Shown here: positions 8,491 through 18,394 of the stretch, piece after piece | Position numbering within the stretch: position 1 is the first letter of the stretch | Layout of the letters: every line of letters begins with the position of its first letter | NCBI GenBank assembly: GCA_029577135.1 | Contig: JARQPW010000018.1 | Coordinates: forward strand, 1-50,291 | Length of the DNA stretch: 50,291 nucleotides | Source of the DNA: Acidimicrobiales bacterium | GTDB taxonomy: Bacteria; Actinomycetota; Acidimicrobiia; Acidimicrobiales; MedAcidi-G1 | Direction of reading: 5' to 3' | Notes under the pieces: model-generated | The model's database searches: none | Told to the model about the DNA's origin: nothing | The model's input: only the letters and a program-made list of their open reading frames with translations | Position numbers and translations under genes: made by a program

Positions 8491-9126
8491 GCGGAAGACC
8501 CAGCCGGCGAATTCTGTCCAGCCCGGCCAGATCCGGTGCTGGAGGCGGTGGAGCAACGGCCCCACGAGGAGCGCGAACACGACCGTCCCCACGCCCACCG
8601 AGCCGCCGAGGGCGAGGCCGCACAGCAGCACCGTCACCTCTAGAAGCGTCCGGGCCACCCGCGTCGTAAGCCCGGCATCGAGCAGCGCCGTCATCAGGCC
8701 GTCACGCGGCCCCACCCCGATCCCCGCCCCGAGGTAGACCATCGAACCGATTGCCACGAGCAGGGGGGCGCCCACCAGCAACGCCAGCCGGACAGCGAGC
8801 GGCGACGGCGTGTCGAACGACTCGAGCACCAGGTTCACGGTGGTGCCGATGATCACCACGTTGGTGACCGTCGCCGGCCCGATGGGCTGGCGGAAGAGGA
8901 CGAGCAGGACGAGCAGGAGAACGCCGAGCCCGACGATCACGGTGCCCGGAGCGCGGTCCAGCCCACCGGACAGGCCGTCGTGCAACACGTCCCACGGTCC
9001 GAGCCCGAGGTCGGCCAGGAACAGCAGGCCGATGCCGAGGCCGAAGCAGGCCTGCCCGAGGACGACCAGAGCGAGGCGGACAGCCGCGCCGGACACGCCC
9101 GTCGGCGGGCGACGCGGATCGTTCAT
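8482..9126 (-). CDS. YczE/YitT-like integral membrane protein
   Basis: This is a 214-residue polytopic membrane protein. The first hydrophobic stretch, FGLGIGLLFLADLGLGPWD, has the GLGPWDVLHDGLS pattern of the YczE family (COG2364-like). A second similar element, GAGIGVGPRDGLMTALL, reflects the internal repeat of that family. About five to six hydrophobic segments are visible and the C-terminus is basic (VFRRG). The start at ATG 9126 follows from where the hydrophobic protein begins; the longer open frame upstream is Arg/Gly-rich and spurious. The family's role is poorly defined, with some members suggested as transporters or regulators. It lies after a likely terminator, so it may not belong to the ABC-importer operon. 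Confidence 0.78.
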   Translation of the reverse strand: MNDPRRPPTGVSGAAVRLALVVLGQACFGLGIGLLFLADLGLGPWDVLHDGLSGGLDRAPGTVIVGLGVLLLVLLVLFRQPIGPATVTNVVIIGTTVNLVLESFDTPSPLAVRLALLVGAPLLVAIGSMVYLGAGIGVGPRDGLMTALLDAGLTTRVARTLLEVTVLLCGLALGGSVGVGTVVFALLVGPLLHRLQHRIWPGWTEFAGWVFRRG

Positions 9127-9171
9127 CGATGGCCCGGGACCCGGACGGCCCGATGCCTGTGCGCCGGACCG

Positions 9172-9194
9172 CCCGGGGCCTGAGGAGGCCCGGG
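9172..9194 (-). terminator. GC-rich hairpin after the importer operon
   Basis: Reading leftward, a stem CCCGGGCCT pairs with AGGCCCCGGG (one bulged base) around a four-base loop, starting 15 bases after the substrate-binding protein stop. No T run follows, so termination would be of the T-poor type common in high-GC actinobacteria. It may also separate the YczE-like gene from the operon. Confidence 0.55.
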
Positions 9195-9209
9195 ATCTGG
9201 GAATAGGGC

Positions 9210-10331
9210 CTACTCGCCGCCCAGGTTGAGCGTGACGTTGACCCGCTGCCAGTTCTGGCCGGTGGTGTCCATGCCCCGACCGTTGAGCGAGGCGAGCGCC
9301 GCATCGACGTACTCGGTGGTGTAGGCCCCCGCGTCCGGTGCCGACGCCAGGATCGACTCGCTGGTGGCCACACCGATGGTCTGTGCCCACAGGTCGGCGT
9401 CCATCCTGCCGACGCCGTCCGGCGACGGCCAGATGAGACCGTTGATCTCGTTCATCTGCCACGCCTGGTGCGAGGCACCCAGTGCCGAGCCGTTGGCGAG
9501 CACGATCTCGACACAGTCCGAGCTGTTGTCCCGGCAGTACGCCCAGCCCTCGAGCGAGCCGGCGACGAAGCGCCTGGTGAGGTCCTGATAGCCGGCGTCG
9601 GCCAGGCGGACGCCGTCGGCCCAGATGGCGTCCTGGAGCATCGCCGTGCCGAAGTCGTTCCAGTCGATGACCGAGAGGTCGGAGGCCACGTAGCGTGCAC
9701 CGGTGTCCGGGTTCACGGCCTCCAGCACCTGGGCGTACTCGTTGTAGATCATCGCTTGCGAGGCATCGATCTCACGCGTGAGAAGCGCCAGCATGTCGAA
9801 CGACTGCTGCACCAGCGTGAAGTCGGTCGACGGGTCGAGGCCAGCCTTCCGGGCGCCGGCAAGCAACTCGAACTCGTTGCCCCAGCCCCAGTTTCCGACG
9901 ACCTTTCCGGCCAGGTCACCCGGGGTGGTGATTCCCGAGTCGGCCCACGACACCTGCAGGGTGCCGGACCGTTGGAAGACCTGGGCCACGTTGACGACAT
10001 TGGCGCCCTGCTCACGCACAACGAGGGCCTTGGGCACCCACGACACGGCGAAGTCCACGGCACCGGAGGCCAACTGCTGCTGCGGCGCGATGTCGACGCC
10101 GCCTTCGAGGACGGTCACGTCGAGGCAGTACTTTTCGTAGATCCCCTTGTCGACGGCGGCGAAGTAGCCGGCGAACTGGGCCTGGGTGAACCACTGCAGT
10201 TGCAGGCTGACGCTGTCGACGGTTTCGCAGTCGCCGGTGGCGGCAATCCTCTCTTCGGAGCCACAGGCTCCGGCGAGGAGTGTCAGCGCCATGACTGCAG
10301 CTGCCACCCTGGTGAATTGTCTTGTCTTCAT
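9210..10331 (-). CDS. ABC transporter substrate-binding lipoprotein, NMT1/SsuA/ThiY-like
   Basis: This 373-residue solute-binding protein has a lipoprotein signal: basic MKTRQFTR, a hydrophobic core, then the lipobox LAGAC with Cys23 as the lipidation site. The mature part starts with VSLQLQWFTQAQFAGYFAAVDKG-type sequence, the hallmark of NMT1/THI5-like binding proteins, which typically bind pyrimidines, thiamine precursors or sulfonates. It is the last gene of a four-gene importer (permease, ATPase, permease, binding protein), all leftward, 10 bases after the second permease. The upstream pyrimidine-ring catabolic genes in the same run make a pyrimidine or cyclic ureide the likely ligand. 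This is inference from context plus family. Confidence 0.9.
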   Translation of the reverse strand: MKTRQFTRVAAAVMALTLLAGACGSEERIAATGDCETVDSVSLQLQWFTQAQFAGYFAAVDKGIYEKYCLDVTVLEGGVDIAPQQQLASGAVDFAVSWVPKALVVREQGANVVNVAQVFQRSGTLQVSWADSGITTPGDLAGKVVGNWGWGNEFELLAGARKAGLDPSTDFTLVQQSFDMLALLTREIDASQAMIYNEYAQVLEAVNPDTGARYVASDLSVIDWNDFGTAMLQDAIWADGVRLADAGYQDLTRRFVAGSLEGWAYCRDNSSDCVEIVLANGSALGASHQAWQMNEINGLIWPSPDGVGRMDADLWAQTIGVATSESILASAPDAGAYTTEYVDAALASLNGRGMDTTGQNWQRVNVTLNLGGE

Positions 10332-10341
10332 GTTGTCCCCC

Positions 10342-11133
10342 TCAGGGTTTGGTTGTGGACTCGCCGTCCCGGCCCGCCAGGCGCCAAGGCATACTGACAC
10401 GTTCGAGGAGCAGGGTCGAAGCGAAGAGTGCCAGGCCCACCGCCGATGCGACGGCGATGGCGGCCCAGGCGACGTCGTAGCGGGCGAATCCCGCATTGGA
10501 CGTGATGACGTTGCCGATCCGATCTTGGGGGCCGCCGAAGTATTCGGCAACGATGGCGGCGATCACGGACAGGGGCGCCACCAGGCGCAGGGCGTTGGCG
10601 AAGAACGGCAGGGCATTGGGGATTCGGACCTCGCGCAGGATCGTCCATTCGCCTGCGGCATAGGAGCGCATCAGTTCGATCTCGTCGGGGTGCACCTCGG
10701 TGAGGCCCTTGGCGGTGTTGATGAACACGGGAAAGAACACCACGGCAACCACGACCGCCTGGTTGCTGAGCGTTCCCGTGATGCCGAACCAGGCGTTGAA
10801 GATCGGCGCTAGGGCGACGATGGGCGTGGCGTTGACGGCCACCGCCAATGGGGTGAGGCCCTCGTTGACGGTGCGAAAGTGTGTCGTGAAAAAGGCCAGG
10901 AGCACGCCGGCGATGATGCCGACGACCAGGCCGCTGACGGCGATGCGACCGGTTTCCCAGCCGGCGTGCCGAAGCGTCGGCCACTGGTCCGTGAGTTGCG
11001 CCCAGATCGACGTCGGCTTGGGCAACAGGAACTCGCGGATTCCCAACCCCCGGACGCCGCCCTCCCAGGCAGCGAGAAACAGGGCGCCAGTGACCAGCGG
11101 CGGCACCAGGCCACGCAGTCGACCGACGGTCAC
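10342..11133 (-). CDS. ABC transporter permease (BPD_transp_1)
   Basis: This 263-residue inner-membrane permease of the SsuC/TauC type has about six hydrophobic segments. The cytoplasmic EAA-type loop that docks on the ATPase reads ELMRSYAAGEWTILREVR with RIPNALPFF following. Its ATG at 11133 overlaps the ATPase stop by four bases (ATGA), indicating translational coupling. The second permease at 11906 has a near-identical loop opening (ELMRSYAASWWTTLFKLR), so the transporter probably uses two different permeases as a heterodimer where relatives use a homodimer. Confidence 0.92.
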   Translation of the reverse strand: MTVGRLRGLVPPLVTGALFLAAWEGGVRGLGIREFLLPKPTSIWAQLTDQWPTLRHAGWETGRIAVSGLVVGIIAGVLLAFFTTHFRTVNEGLTPLAVAVNATPIVALAPIFNAWFGITGTLSNQAVVVAVVFFPVFINTAKGLTEVHPDEIELMRSYAAGEWTILREVRIPNALPFFANALRLVAPLSVIAAIVAEYFGGPQDRIGNVITSNAGFARYDVAWAAIAVASAVGLALFASTLLLERVSMPWRLAGRDGESTTKP

Positions 11134-11909
11134 GATCCATCCTCCACGGAGCGTAGGGCCTCGCGGATCTCGGTCGAGGCCCGGAAGAACTGTGGATCCT
11201 CACGGGTGTCCTCGGTGCGTTCACCGAGGTCGACCTCGACGATCGAGTGGATGCGACCCGGCCGGGGCGACAGGACGACGACCCGGTTCGAGAGGAAGGC
11301 CGACTCGGAGATGGAGTGCGTGACGAAGACGACGGTCGTTCCCGTCTCTCGCCAGATCCTCAGGAGCTCTCCCTGCATGTGCTCACGGGTCATCTCGTCG
11401 AGAGCGCCGAACGGCTCGTCCATCAACAGCAGGCGGGGCTCGAACGACAGCGCCCGGGCGATGGAGACCCTCTGTTGCATGCCACCGGACAGCTGCCGGG
11501 GGTAGTGGCCTCCGAAGTCCGGCAACTTGACGAGGTCGAGCATCTCCCGTGCACGGGCCGCCCGGTCGGCCTTCGTCCAGCCCTTGAGTTCGAGCGGCAG
11601 TTCGATGTTGGCCGCCACCTTTCGCCAGTCGAAGAGTCCGGCGTGCTGGAAGACCATCCCGTAGTCCTGGTCCAGCCGGGCCTGATGGGCCGGCTTGCCG
11701 AACACGTCGACAGATCCCGCCGTCGGCTCGAGCAGATCGCCGACGAGTCGCAGGAAGGTCGACTTGCCACACCCCGAGGGGCCGATCAACGTGACGAACT
11801 CCCCGGGCTGGATGGTGAGATCGACACCGGACAGGGCCATGACCTCTTCGGCGCTGCCCCTGCCGAAGACCTTCTCGACGTCCGTGACCACGACGGCGGC
11901 CTCGCTCAT
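11130..11909 (-). CDS. ABC transporter ATP-binding protein (SsuB/TauB-like)
   Basis: This 259-residue ATPase has Walker A GPSGCGKST at residues 43-51, a Q loop near GMVFQHAGLFDW, the signature LSGGMQQR at 140-147, Walker B LLLMDE at 160-165 and the H loop in FVTHSISE. All motifs are intact. Start and stop overlap both permease genes by four bases, so the importer genes are translationally linked. It energises the importer at the inner face of the membrane. The nearest known families carry sulfonates, taurine or pyrimidine precursors; context favours pyrimidine-like compounds. Confidence 0.95.
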   Translation of the reverse strand: MSEAAVVVTDVEKVFGRGSAEEVMALSGVDLTIQPGEFVTLIGPSGCGKSTFLRLVGDLLEPTAGSVDVFGKPAHQARLDQDYGMVFQHAGLFDWRKVAANIELPLELKGWTKADRAARAREMLDLVKLPDFGGHYPRQLSGGMQQRVSIARALSFEPRLLLMDEPFGALDEMTREHMQGELLRIWRETGTTVVFVTHSISESAFLSNRVVVLSPRPGRIHSIVEVDLGERTEDTREDPQFFRASTEIREALRSVEDGS

Positions 11910-12772
11910 GCCGCGACCTCCCTGTCTCGGCCGGCAAACATCCGCTCGACCAGGTTGACGAGGCCGAAGACCGAGAGGCCCAGGACCGCTGCACCGATGA
12001 CCGAGGCGTAGAGGCGCTCAGGGGACACGGCATAGCGTTGAGCGAACTCGAGGATCGCCCGCCCGAGGCCGGTCTTGGTGCCGATGGAGATCTCACCGAC
12101 GATCGCTCCGACGACGCTGAGTGTGGCGGCGATCTTGAACGCCGGGAACAGGTACGCCCGAGCCGCCGGAAGCCGGAGTTTGAACAGCGTCGTCCACCAG
12201 GACGCCGCATAGCTGCGCATCAGTTCCACATCGGCCACATCGGGCGACTGCAGCCCGCGCAACGCGCTCACGGCGACCGGGAAGAAGGTCAGATAGGCGG
12301 CGATGAGCGAGATGCTGAACAGGTCGGGCAGGTCGTTCAGGCGTCCCCAGGTGACGATGATGGGCGCCAGGGCGATCAATGGCACGGTCTGCGACACGTT
12401 GATCCAGGGCAGCAGTCCGCGCTCGACGACCCGCCAGCGGAGCATGAGCACCGCCAGTGCCAGGCCGACGACCAGGCCGAGGAAGAAGCCGATCGCCGCC
12501 TCCTGCAGTGTGAACCAGGCCTTCTTCAGGAGGTAGAGCGACATGGGCAGTGTGCTGCGACCGTCGCGCACGTCGGACAGGAGCTCACCGAGGATGTCCT
12601 TCGCGTGCGGCATGGTCAGGTCGTCGGTCGAAACCAGGACTTCGATGCCGGTTCCGGGCAGACGGTCGTCGGTCTGCTGGCCGACCCACTTGTATCCCTC
12701 CCAGAGCAGGACGACAAGCACGACCGCAACAAACGTAGTTGCAAGCATTCGCAAGGCTCGCCCGCCGGTCAT
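11906..12772 (-). CDS. ABC transporter permease (BPD_transp_1), second subunit
   Basis: This 288-residue permease has an N-terminal hydrophobic anchor (MLATTFVAVVLVVLLWEGY), a polar periplasmic stretch mentioning a DDRLPGTGIEV segment, then the six-helix core. The EAA-type loop is ELMRSYAASWWTTLFKLRLP. It starts at ATG 12772, just after the TGA of the dehydrogenase gene (12777-12779), with GGTGAG upstream, implying coupled translation. A TTG at 12808 is possible but less likely. It overlaps the ATPase gene by four bases. It is longer than its partner because of the extra N-terminal periplasmic part. Confidence 0.9.
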   Translation of the reverse strand: MTGGRALRMLATTFVAVVLVVLLWEGYKWVGQQTDDRLPGTGIEVLVSTDDLTMPHAKDILGELLSDVRDGRSTLPMSLYLLKKAWFTLQEAAIGFFLGLVVGLALAVLMLRWRVVERGLLPWINVSQTVPLIALAPIIVTWGRLNDLPDLFSISLIAAYLTFFPVAVSALRGLQSPDVADVELMRSYAASWWTTLFKLRLPAARAYLFPAFKIAATLSVVGAIVGEISIGTKTGLGRAILEFAQRYAVSPERLYASVIGAAVLGLSVFGLVNLVERMFAGRDREVAA

Positions 12773-12776
12773 CGTC

Positions 12777-13679
12777 TCACCGATCGTCCGCTTCGCCCGT
12801 CGGTGCAATGCCGGGGCCGAACCGGCGCTGCCTCTCCATCAGGCTGCACCAGTCCCAATCGGCTCCACCCATTGCGTCGACGTCTGCCAGGAACTGGCCG
12901 ACGAGTGCCGTGACGGGAAGGGAGATGCTCATTGCCGAGGCCTCGTCGAGAACGAGCCCGATGTCCTTGCGCATGAGGGTGGTGGAGAACCCGAAGCCAT
13001 AGTCGCCTGCCGACATCTTGTCGGCTCGATTCTCCATCTGCCAGGACGTCGAAGACCCCTGCAACATCGCCTGAACCACGTCTTCGACATCGAGCCCGGC
13101 CCGGGAGGCGAAGTCGAGCCCTTCGGCAAGCGCCTGGCAGAGCCCGACGACACAGATCTGGTTCGTCATCTTGGTCAGTTGGCCCGCACCCGTGTCACCC
13201 ATGCGTCGAACTCGCGCTGCGTACGCCTCCATGACCGATACGGCCCTTGAGAATGCGACCTCATCGCCTCCGGCCATCACCGTGAGCGATCCCTTCCGCG
13301 CCCCGTCGACACCTCCGGAGACCGGTGCATCCAGAAAGTGTGCGTCGACTGCCGACATGCGGTCGCCGACTTCTCGGGCGATCCGTGCAGACGTAGTCGA
13401 GTGATCGACCCAGATCGCCCCACTTGAGATCGCGGGGACCAGTTCGTCGGCCACGACCTGCAACTCGCGATCCGAGGGCAGCGAGGTGATGACGAACTCT
13501 GCGTCGGCGACCGCTGCCGCCACTGAATCGGCCGCCCTGCCCCCGTGCTCGGCGACCCACCGAGGTCCGTGGCCTTCGATGACGTCGAAGACCACAAGGT
13601 CATGCAGGTCATCGTCACCCGCCAGGTGCGCTGCGATGTGCCAACCCATCCGCCCGAGGCCCAGGCACGTGATCCTCAT
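12777..13679 (-). CDS. 3-hydroxyisobutyrate dehydrogenase-like NAD(P)-dependent oxidoreductase
   Basis: This 300-residue beta-hydroxyacid dehydrogenase has a Rossmann motif GLGRMG (residues 7-12), the substrate-binding DAPVSGG (118-123 region) and the catalytic lysine in GQLTKMTNQ (Lys170), all intact. The family interconverts 3-hydroxyacids and semialdehydes such as methylmalonate semialdehyde, malonate semialdehyde or tartronate semialdehyde. In this operon it could convert (methyl)malonate semialdehyde from thymine or uracil breakdown into 3-hydroxyisobutyrate or 3-hydroxypropionate, much as RutE disposes of malonic semialdehyde. That role is inference. Its ATG overlaps the stop of the AA_synth-like gene by four bases. 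Confidence 0.88.
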   Translation of the reverse strand: MRITCLGLGRMGWHIAAHLAGDDDLHDLVVFDVIEGHGPRWVAEHGGRAADSVAAAVADAEFVITSLPSDRELQVVADELVPAISSGAIWVDHSTTSARIAREVGDRMSAVDAHFLDAPVSGGVDGARKGSLTVMAGGDEVAFSRAVSVMEAYAARVRRMGDTGAGQLTKMTNQICVVGLCQALAEGLDFASRAGLDVEDVVQAMLQGSSTSWQMENRADKMSAGDYGFGFSTTLMRKDIGLVLDEASAMSISLPVTALVGQFLADVDAMGGADWDWCSLMERQRRFGPGIAPTGEADDR

Positions 13680-14326
13680 GCCGGGACACCCGGTTGGCCA
13701 CGATCATCGAGGCCGAAGCCGCCGACCAGTCGGGCGTTGACCCGTCCGCCGATCGCCATGGCCAGTACGAGCACCAGCTCATCCGGGCGTGGTGCGTCGG
13801 GAACCCCCACCTCGATGGAGTCGTAATGGCTACCGACATAGGACCATTCGAGGTGGGTCAGGGGAATGTCGATCCTCGCACCGAGCGGTCCGACCTTCTT
13901 GGTGGAGGCGACGATGGCCTCACCTTTGCCGAGGGCGGCCCGCATCCCACCACCGCCGGGGATGTGCCACATGGCGCCGTGTTCGATCTCACCCGCTGCA
14001 CCGACAATCGCCCCCTTGCCGTATCCATCGATTGCATCGGGGTCCCCACCGAGGTGGTCGATGAGCATCTCGCCGAGTTTCAGTCCCAGCGCACGCAACT
14101 CATCGGTCGCGGGACTCAGGTCCGCCACGTATTCCCCGACGAAGGGGTTGTCCACGACCGCCGCGACCGCCCCCTTCCGGGAAGGACTGTCTGGAGGTGG
14201 TCCGAACTCGTGGTGGGTCTCCACGATGGTCACGCTGATCTTGCGGGTTGTGAACAGCAAACTCGGCCTGTCCTCTCGGTTCGGTTTCGGAGCGGGCGGT
14301 GGGTGAACGGGCCAGTCGGGAGTCAC
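13676..14326 (-). CDS. Amino acid synthesis (AA_synth/DUF1185, PF06684-like) protein
   Basis: This 216-residue protein has ISVTIVETHHEFG near the start, then KGAVAAVVDNPFVGEY, LGLKLGEMLIDHLG, YGKGAIVGAAGEIEHGAM and STKKVGPLGARIDIPL. These are features I associate with the AA_synth/DUF1185 family, whose biochemical role is not firmly known. The start is GTG 14326. An alternative start further in would drop the Pro-rich first 20 residues, which look like a non-conserved tail. It overlaps the dehydrogenase gene by four bases, so the two are probably made together. Members of this family are often in operons with hydantoinase-like and LLM-type enzymes, which fits here, but no reaction can be assigned. 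Confidence 0.72.
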   Translation of the reverse strand: MTPDWPVHPPPAPKPNREDRPSLLFTTRKISVTIVETHHEFGPPPDSPSRKGAVAAVVDNPFVGEYVADLSPATDELRALGLKLGEMLIDHLGGDPDAIDGYGKGAIVGAAGEIEHGAMWHIPGGGGMRAALGKGEAIVASTKKVGPLGARIDIPLTHLEWSYVGSHYDSIEVGVPDAPRPDELVLVLAMAIGGRVNARLVGGFGLDDRGQPGVPA

Positions 14327-14348
14327 CGACGACCGGTCGGCGTTTCCT

Positions 14349-15353
14349 TCAGTTGCCGGAAAGCGCGGGCATGATGTGTCGACCGTAGGCGTCGAGTGTC
14401 TCGTCCTGCTGGTCGTGCATCAGGTAGATGGCGAACTGGTCGGCGCCGAGGTCGCGCAGTTCTTCGAGCCGGGCGATGTGTGCCGCCTCGTCGCCGAGGA
14501 TGCAGAAGCGGTCGATGATCTCGTCGGGTACGAACTCGGTGTGCTCGGCGCCGGCACGCCCGTGCTCGCTGTAGTCGTAGCCCTTGCGGCCCTCGATGTA
14601 GTCGGTCAGCGCCTGGGGAATGGCCGTGCCGTCGGTGCCGTAGCGGCCGACCAGGTCGGCGACGTGGTTGCCGACCATGCCGCCGAACCACCGGACCTGG
14701 TCGCGCTGGTGGGCGACGTCGTCACCGACGTAGGCCGGCGCCACGACGCAGATCGTGAGCGAGTCTGGATCGCGTCCGGCCTCCTCGGCGGCTCGGCGGA
14801 CCGCACTGATGGTCCACGCCGCGATCTGCGGGTCGGCCAACTGGAGGATGAAGCCGTCGGCCTTGCGGCCGCAGAGGGCGAGCGCCTTCGGGCCGTAGGC
14901 GGCCATCCACACCGGCAGCGACCCACCCTCGCACCACGGAAAGGTCTGGCGGGTGCCATTGTAGTCGACCTCGCCGCCCTCGGCGAGCCCCTTGATGACG
15001 CCCATCGCCTCCTCGAGGGTGGCCAGGTTGCACGACGGATAGCCGATCACCCTCATGGCCGAATCCCCACGCCCGATGCCGCACACCGTGCGCTCGCCGT
15101 ACATCTCGTTGAGTGTGGCGAAGACCGAAGCCGTGACGGTCCAGTCGCGGGTGCCCGGATTCGTCACCATCGGACCGACGGTCAGGGTGCTGGTGGCCGC
15201 CAACATCGCCGAGTGGATCACGTACGGCTCCTGCCACAACACGTGGCTGTCGAACGTGTAGGCGTGGGTGAAGCCCAGGGCCTCGGCCCGCTGGGCGATC
15301 TCCACGACCCGCCTCGCCGGTGGATCGGTCTGCAACACCACTCCGAAGTCCAT
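14349..15353 (-). CDS. LLM-class flavin/F420-dependent oxidoreductase
   Basis: This is a 334-residue luciferase-like TIM-barrel oxidoreductase. Visible family features are MDFGVVLQTDPP at the start, GFTHAYTFDSHVLW, TVGPMVTNPGTRDW, GIGRGDSAMRVIGYP and MAAYGPKALALCGRKADG. The GPKALALCGRKADG pattern is that of F420-dependent LLM enzymes. It lies in the middle of a pyrimidine-type catabolic operon, 41 bases after the semialdehyde dehydrogenase, and has GAGGGG just before its ATG. The family does hydride transfer (F420) or monooxygenation (FMN). Two roles are possible: ring reduction replacing the missing dihydropyrimidine dehydrogenase, or a RutA-like ring-opening oxygenation. Neither is proven. 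Confidence 0.88.
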   Translation of the reverse strand: MDFGVVLQTDPPARRVVEIAQRAEALGFTHAYTFDSHVLWQEPYVIHSAMLAATSTLTVGPMVTNPGTRDWTVTASVFATLNEMYGERTVCGIGRGDSAMRVIGYPSCNLATLEEAMGVIKGLAEGGEVDYNGTRQTFPWCEGGSLPVWMAAYGPKALALCGRKADGFILQLADPQIAAWTISAVRRAAEEAGRDPDSLTICVVAPAYVGDDVAHQRDQVRWFGGMVGNHVADLVGRYGTDGTAIPQALTDYIEGRKGYDYSEHGRAGAEHTEFVPDEIIDRFCILGDEAAHIARLEELRDLGADQFAIYLMHDQQDETLDAYGRHIMPALSGN

Positions 15354-15394
15354 GTCCCCTCGCCTTCTCTGCCCGTCGCCCGCCGTGTACCCGG

Positions 15395-16882
<1,488 letters not shown>

Positions 16883-16902
16883 GTGCGCTCCGGTCGGGAA
16901 GG

Positions 16903-18315
16903 TCAGATCAGGTAGCTCGACAGGCCCCGGCGCAGATAGGCGCCGTCGCCCTTCGTGCCGTGGTAGGCGTCGTTTTCGATGAGGACCTTGCCCTTCGAGA
17001 GCACCGTGTCGACCTTGCCGTCGATCCGGATGCCCTCGTAGGCGGAGTAGTCCATGCTCATGTGGTGGGTGTCGACTGAAATGTCGGTCGTGCCCTTGGG
17101 GTCGTAGAGGACGATGTCGGCGTCGGCGCCCGGGGCGATCACGCCCTTCTGCGGATAGAGGCCGAACATGCGGGCCGGCGTCGTCGAGCAGGTCTCGACC
17201 CAGCGCTCGAGGGTGATCTCACCCATCACGACGCCCTGGTAGATGAGGTCCATGCGGTGTTCGACGCCGCCGATGCCGTTCGGGATGGCCCGGAAGTCGT
17301 CGAGGCCGAGTTCCTTCTGCTCCTTCATGCAGAAGGGGCAGTGGTCGGTGGACACGATGGCCAGGTCGTTGGTGCGGAGGCCCTGCCAGAGGTCGGAGTG
17401 GTGGTGCTCGTGCTTGGTGCGAAGCGGCGGCGAGCAGACGTAGCCGGCGCCGGCGAAGCCGGGCGCACCGAGATGGTCCTCGAGGTTGAGGTACAGGTAC
17501 TGGGGACAGGTCTCGGCGAAGACGTTGCGGCCCTGGTTGCGGGCCTCGGCGACGCGTTCGAGGGCCTCGCTGGCCGAGAGGTGCACGATGTAGACGGGTG
17601 CCCCGGCCACCAGCGCCAACTGGATGGCCCGGTTCGTGGCCTCGCCCTCGAAGCGCGGATGGCGGGTGATGCCGTGGAAGATCGGATCGGTTTGGCCCCG
17701 TGCCGCAGCCTGCTCGCCGAGCACGTCGATGGCGATGCCGTTCTCGGCGTGCATGCAGATCATGGCGCCGTTGTTCGCGGCGACCTGCATGGCTCGGAAG
17801 ATCTGGGCGTCGTCGCTGTAGAAGACACCCGGGTAGGCCATGAACAACTTGAAGCTCGTGATCCCCTCGCCGACGAGGCTGTCCATCTCCTTGAGTGCGG
17901 CATCGTCGACCCCGCCGAGGATCATGTGGAAGGCGTAGTCGATGGCGCACTCGCCTTCGGCCTTGGCGAACCAGGCGTCGAGGCTCTCCCGCACGTTCTC
18001 ACCGGTCTTCTGGACGGCGAAGTCGATGATGGTCGTGGTTCCGCCCCACGCTGCCGCCCGCGTGCCGATCTCGAAGGTGTCGGAAGCGAAGGTGCCGCCG
18101 AACGGCAGTTCCATGTGGGTATGGCAGTCGATGCCCCCCGGCACGACGTACTTGCCCGTGGCGTCGATGACCCGGTCGGCGCCGCCTGCCGCTGAGGCGG
18201 CGGCATCGGAGCCGGGTTGGAGCACGGCGGCGATCGTGATGCTGTCGATGAGTACGTCGGCCTCGTGGCGGCCCGTGGCGGTGACCACGGTGCCGTTCTG
18301 GATCAGCGTCGTCAT
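16903..18315 (-). CDS. hydA: Dihydropyrimidinase / D-hydantoinase
   Basis: This 470-residue cyclic amidohydrolase opens dihydrouracil, dihydrothymine or hydantoins to N-carbamoyl amino acids. The metal-binding HxH is CHTHMELPFGG (His65, His67). The bridging lysine that is normally carboxylated is Lys156 in SFKLFMAYPG, with Tyr161 in the loop that fixes substrate orientation. Further ligands are in ICMHAENG and YIVHLSASEA, and the Asp in VSTDHCPF. All catalytic residues are present and the length is normal. The gene is followed by mmsA and preceded by the aminotransferase, in one leftward run. Confidence 0.95.
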   Translation of the reverse strand: MTTLIQNGTVVTATGRHEADVLIDSITIAAVLQPGSDAAASAAGGADRVIDATGKYVVPGGIDCHTHMELPFGGTFASDTFEIGTRAAAWGGTTTIIDFAVQKTGENVRESLDAWFAKAEGECAIDYAFHMILGGVDDAALKEMDSLVGEGITSFKLFMAYPGVFYSDDAQIFRAMQVAANNGAMICMHAENGIAIDVLGEQAAARGQTDPIFHGITRHPRFEGEATNRAIQLALVAGAPVYIVHLSASEALERVAEARNQGRNVFAETCPQYLYLNLEDHLGAPGFAGAGYVCSPPLRTKHEHHHSDLWQGLRTNDLAIVSTDHCPFCMKEQKELGLDDFRAIPNGIGGVEHRMDLIYQGVVMGEITLERWVETCSTTPARMFGLYPQKGVIAPGADADIVLYDPKGTTDISVDTHHMSMDYSAYEGIRIDGKVDTVLSKGKVLIENDAYHGTKGDGAYLRRGLSSYLI

Positions 18316-18394
18316 GGCGACCCTCGCTTCCCTGTCTCTCTTGTGGTTTCCGGTCCGGCGGCGACACCGGCACCGGTCGGTTTGCTGCTCGACC

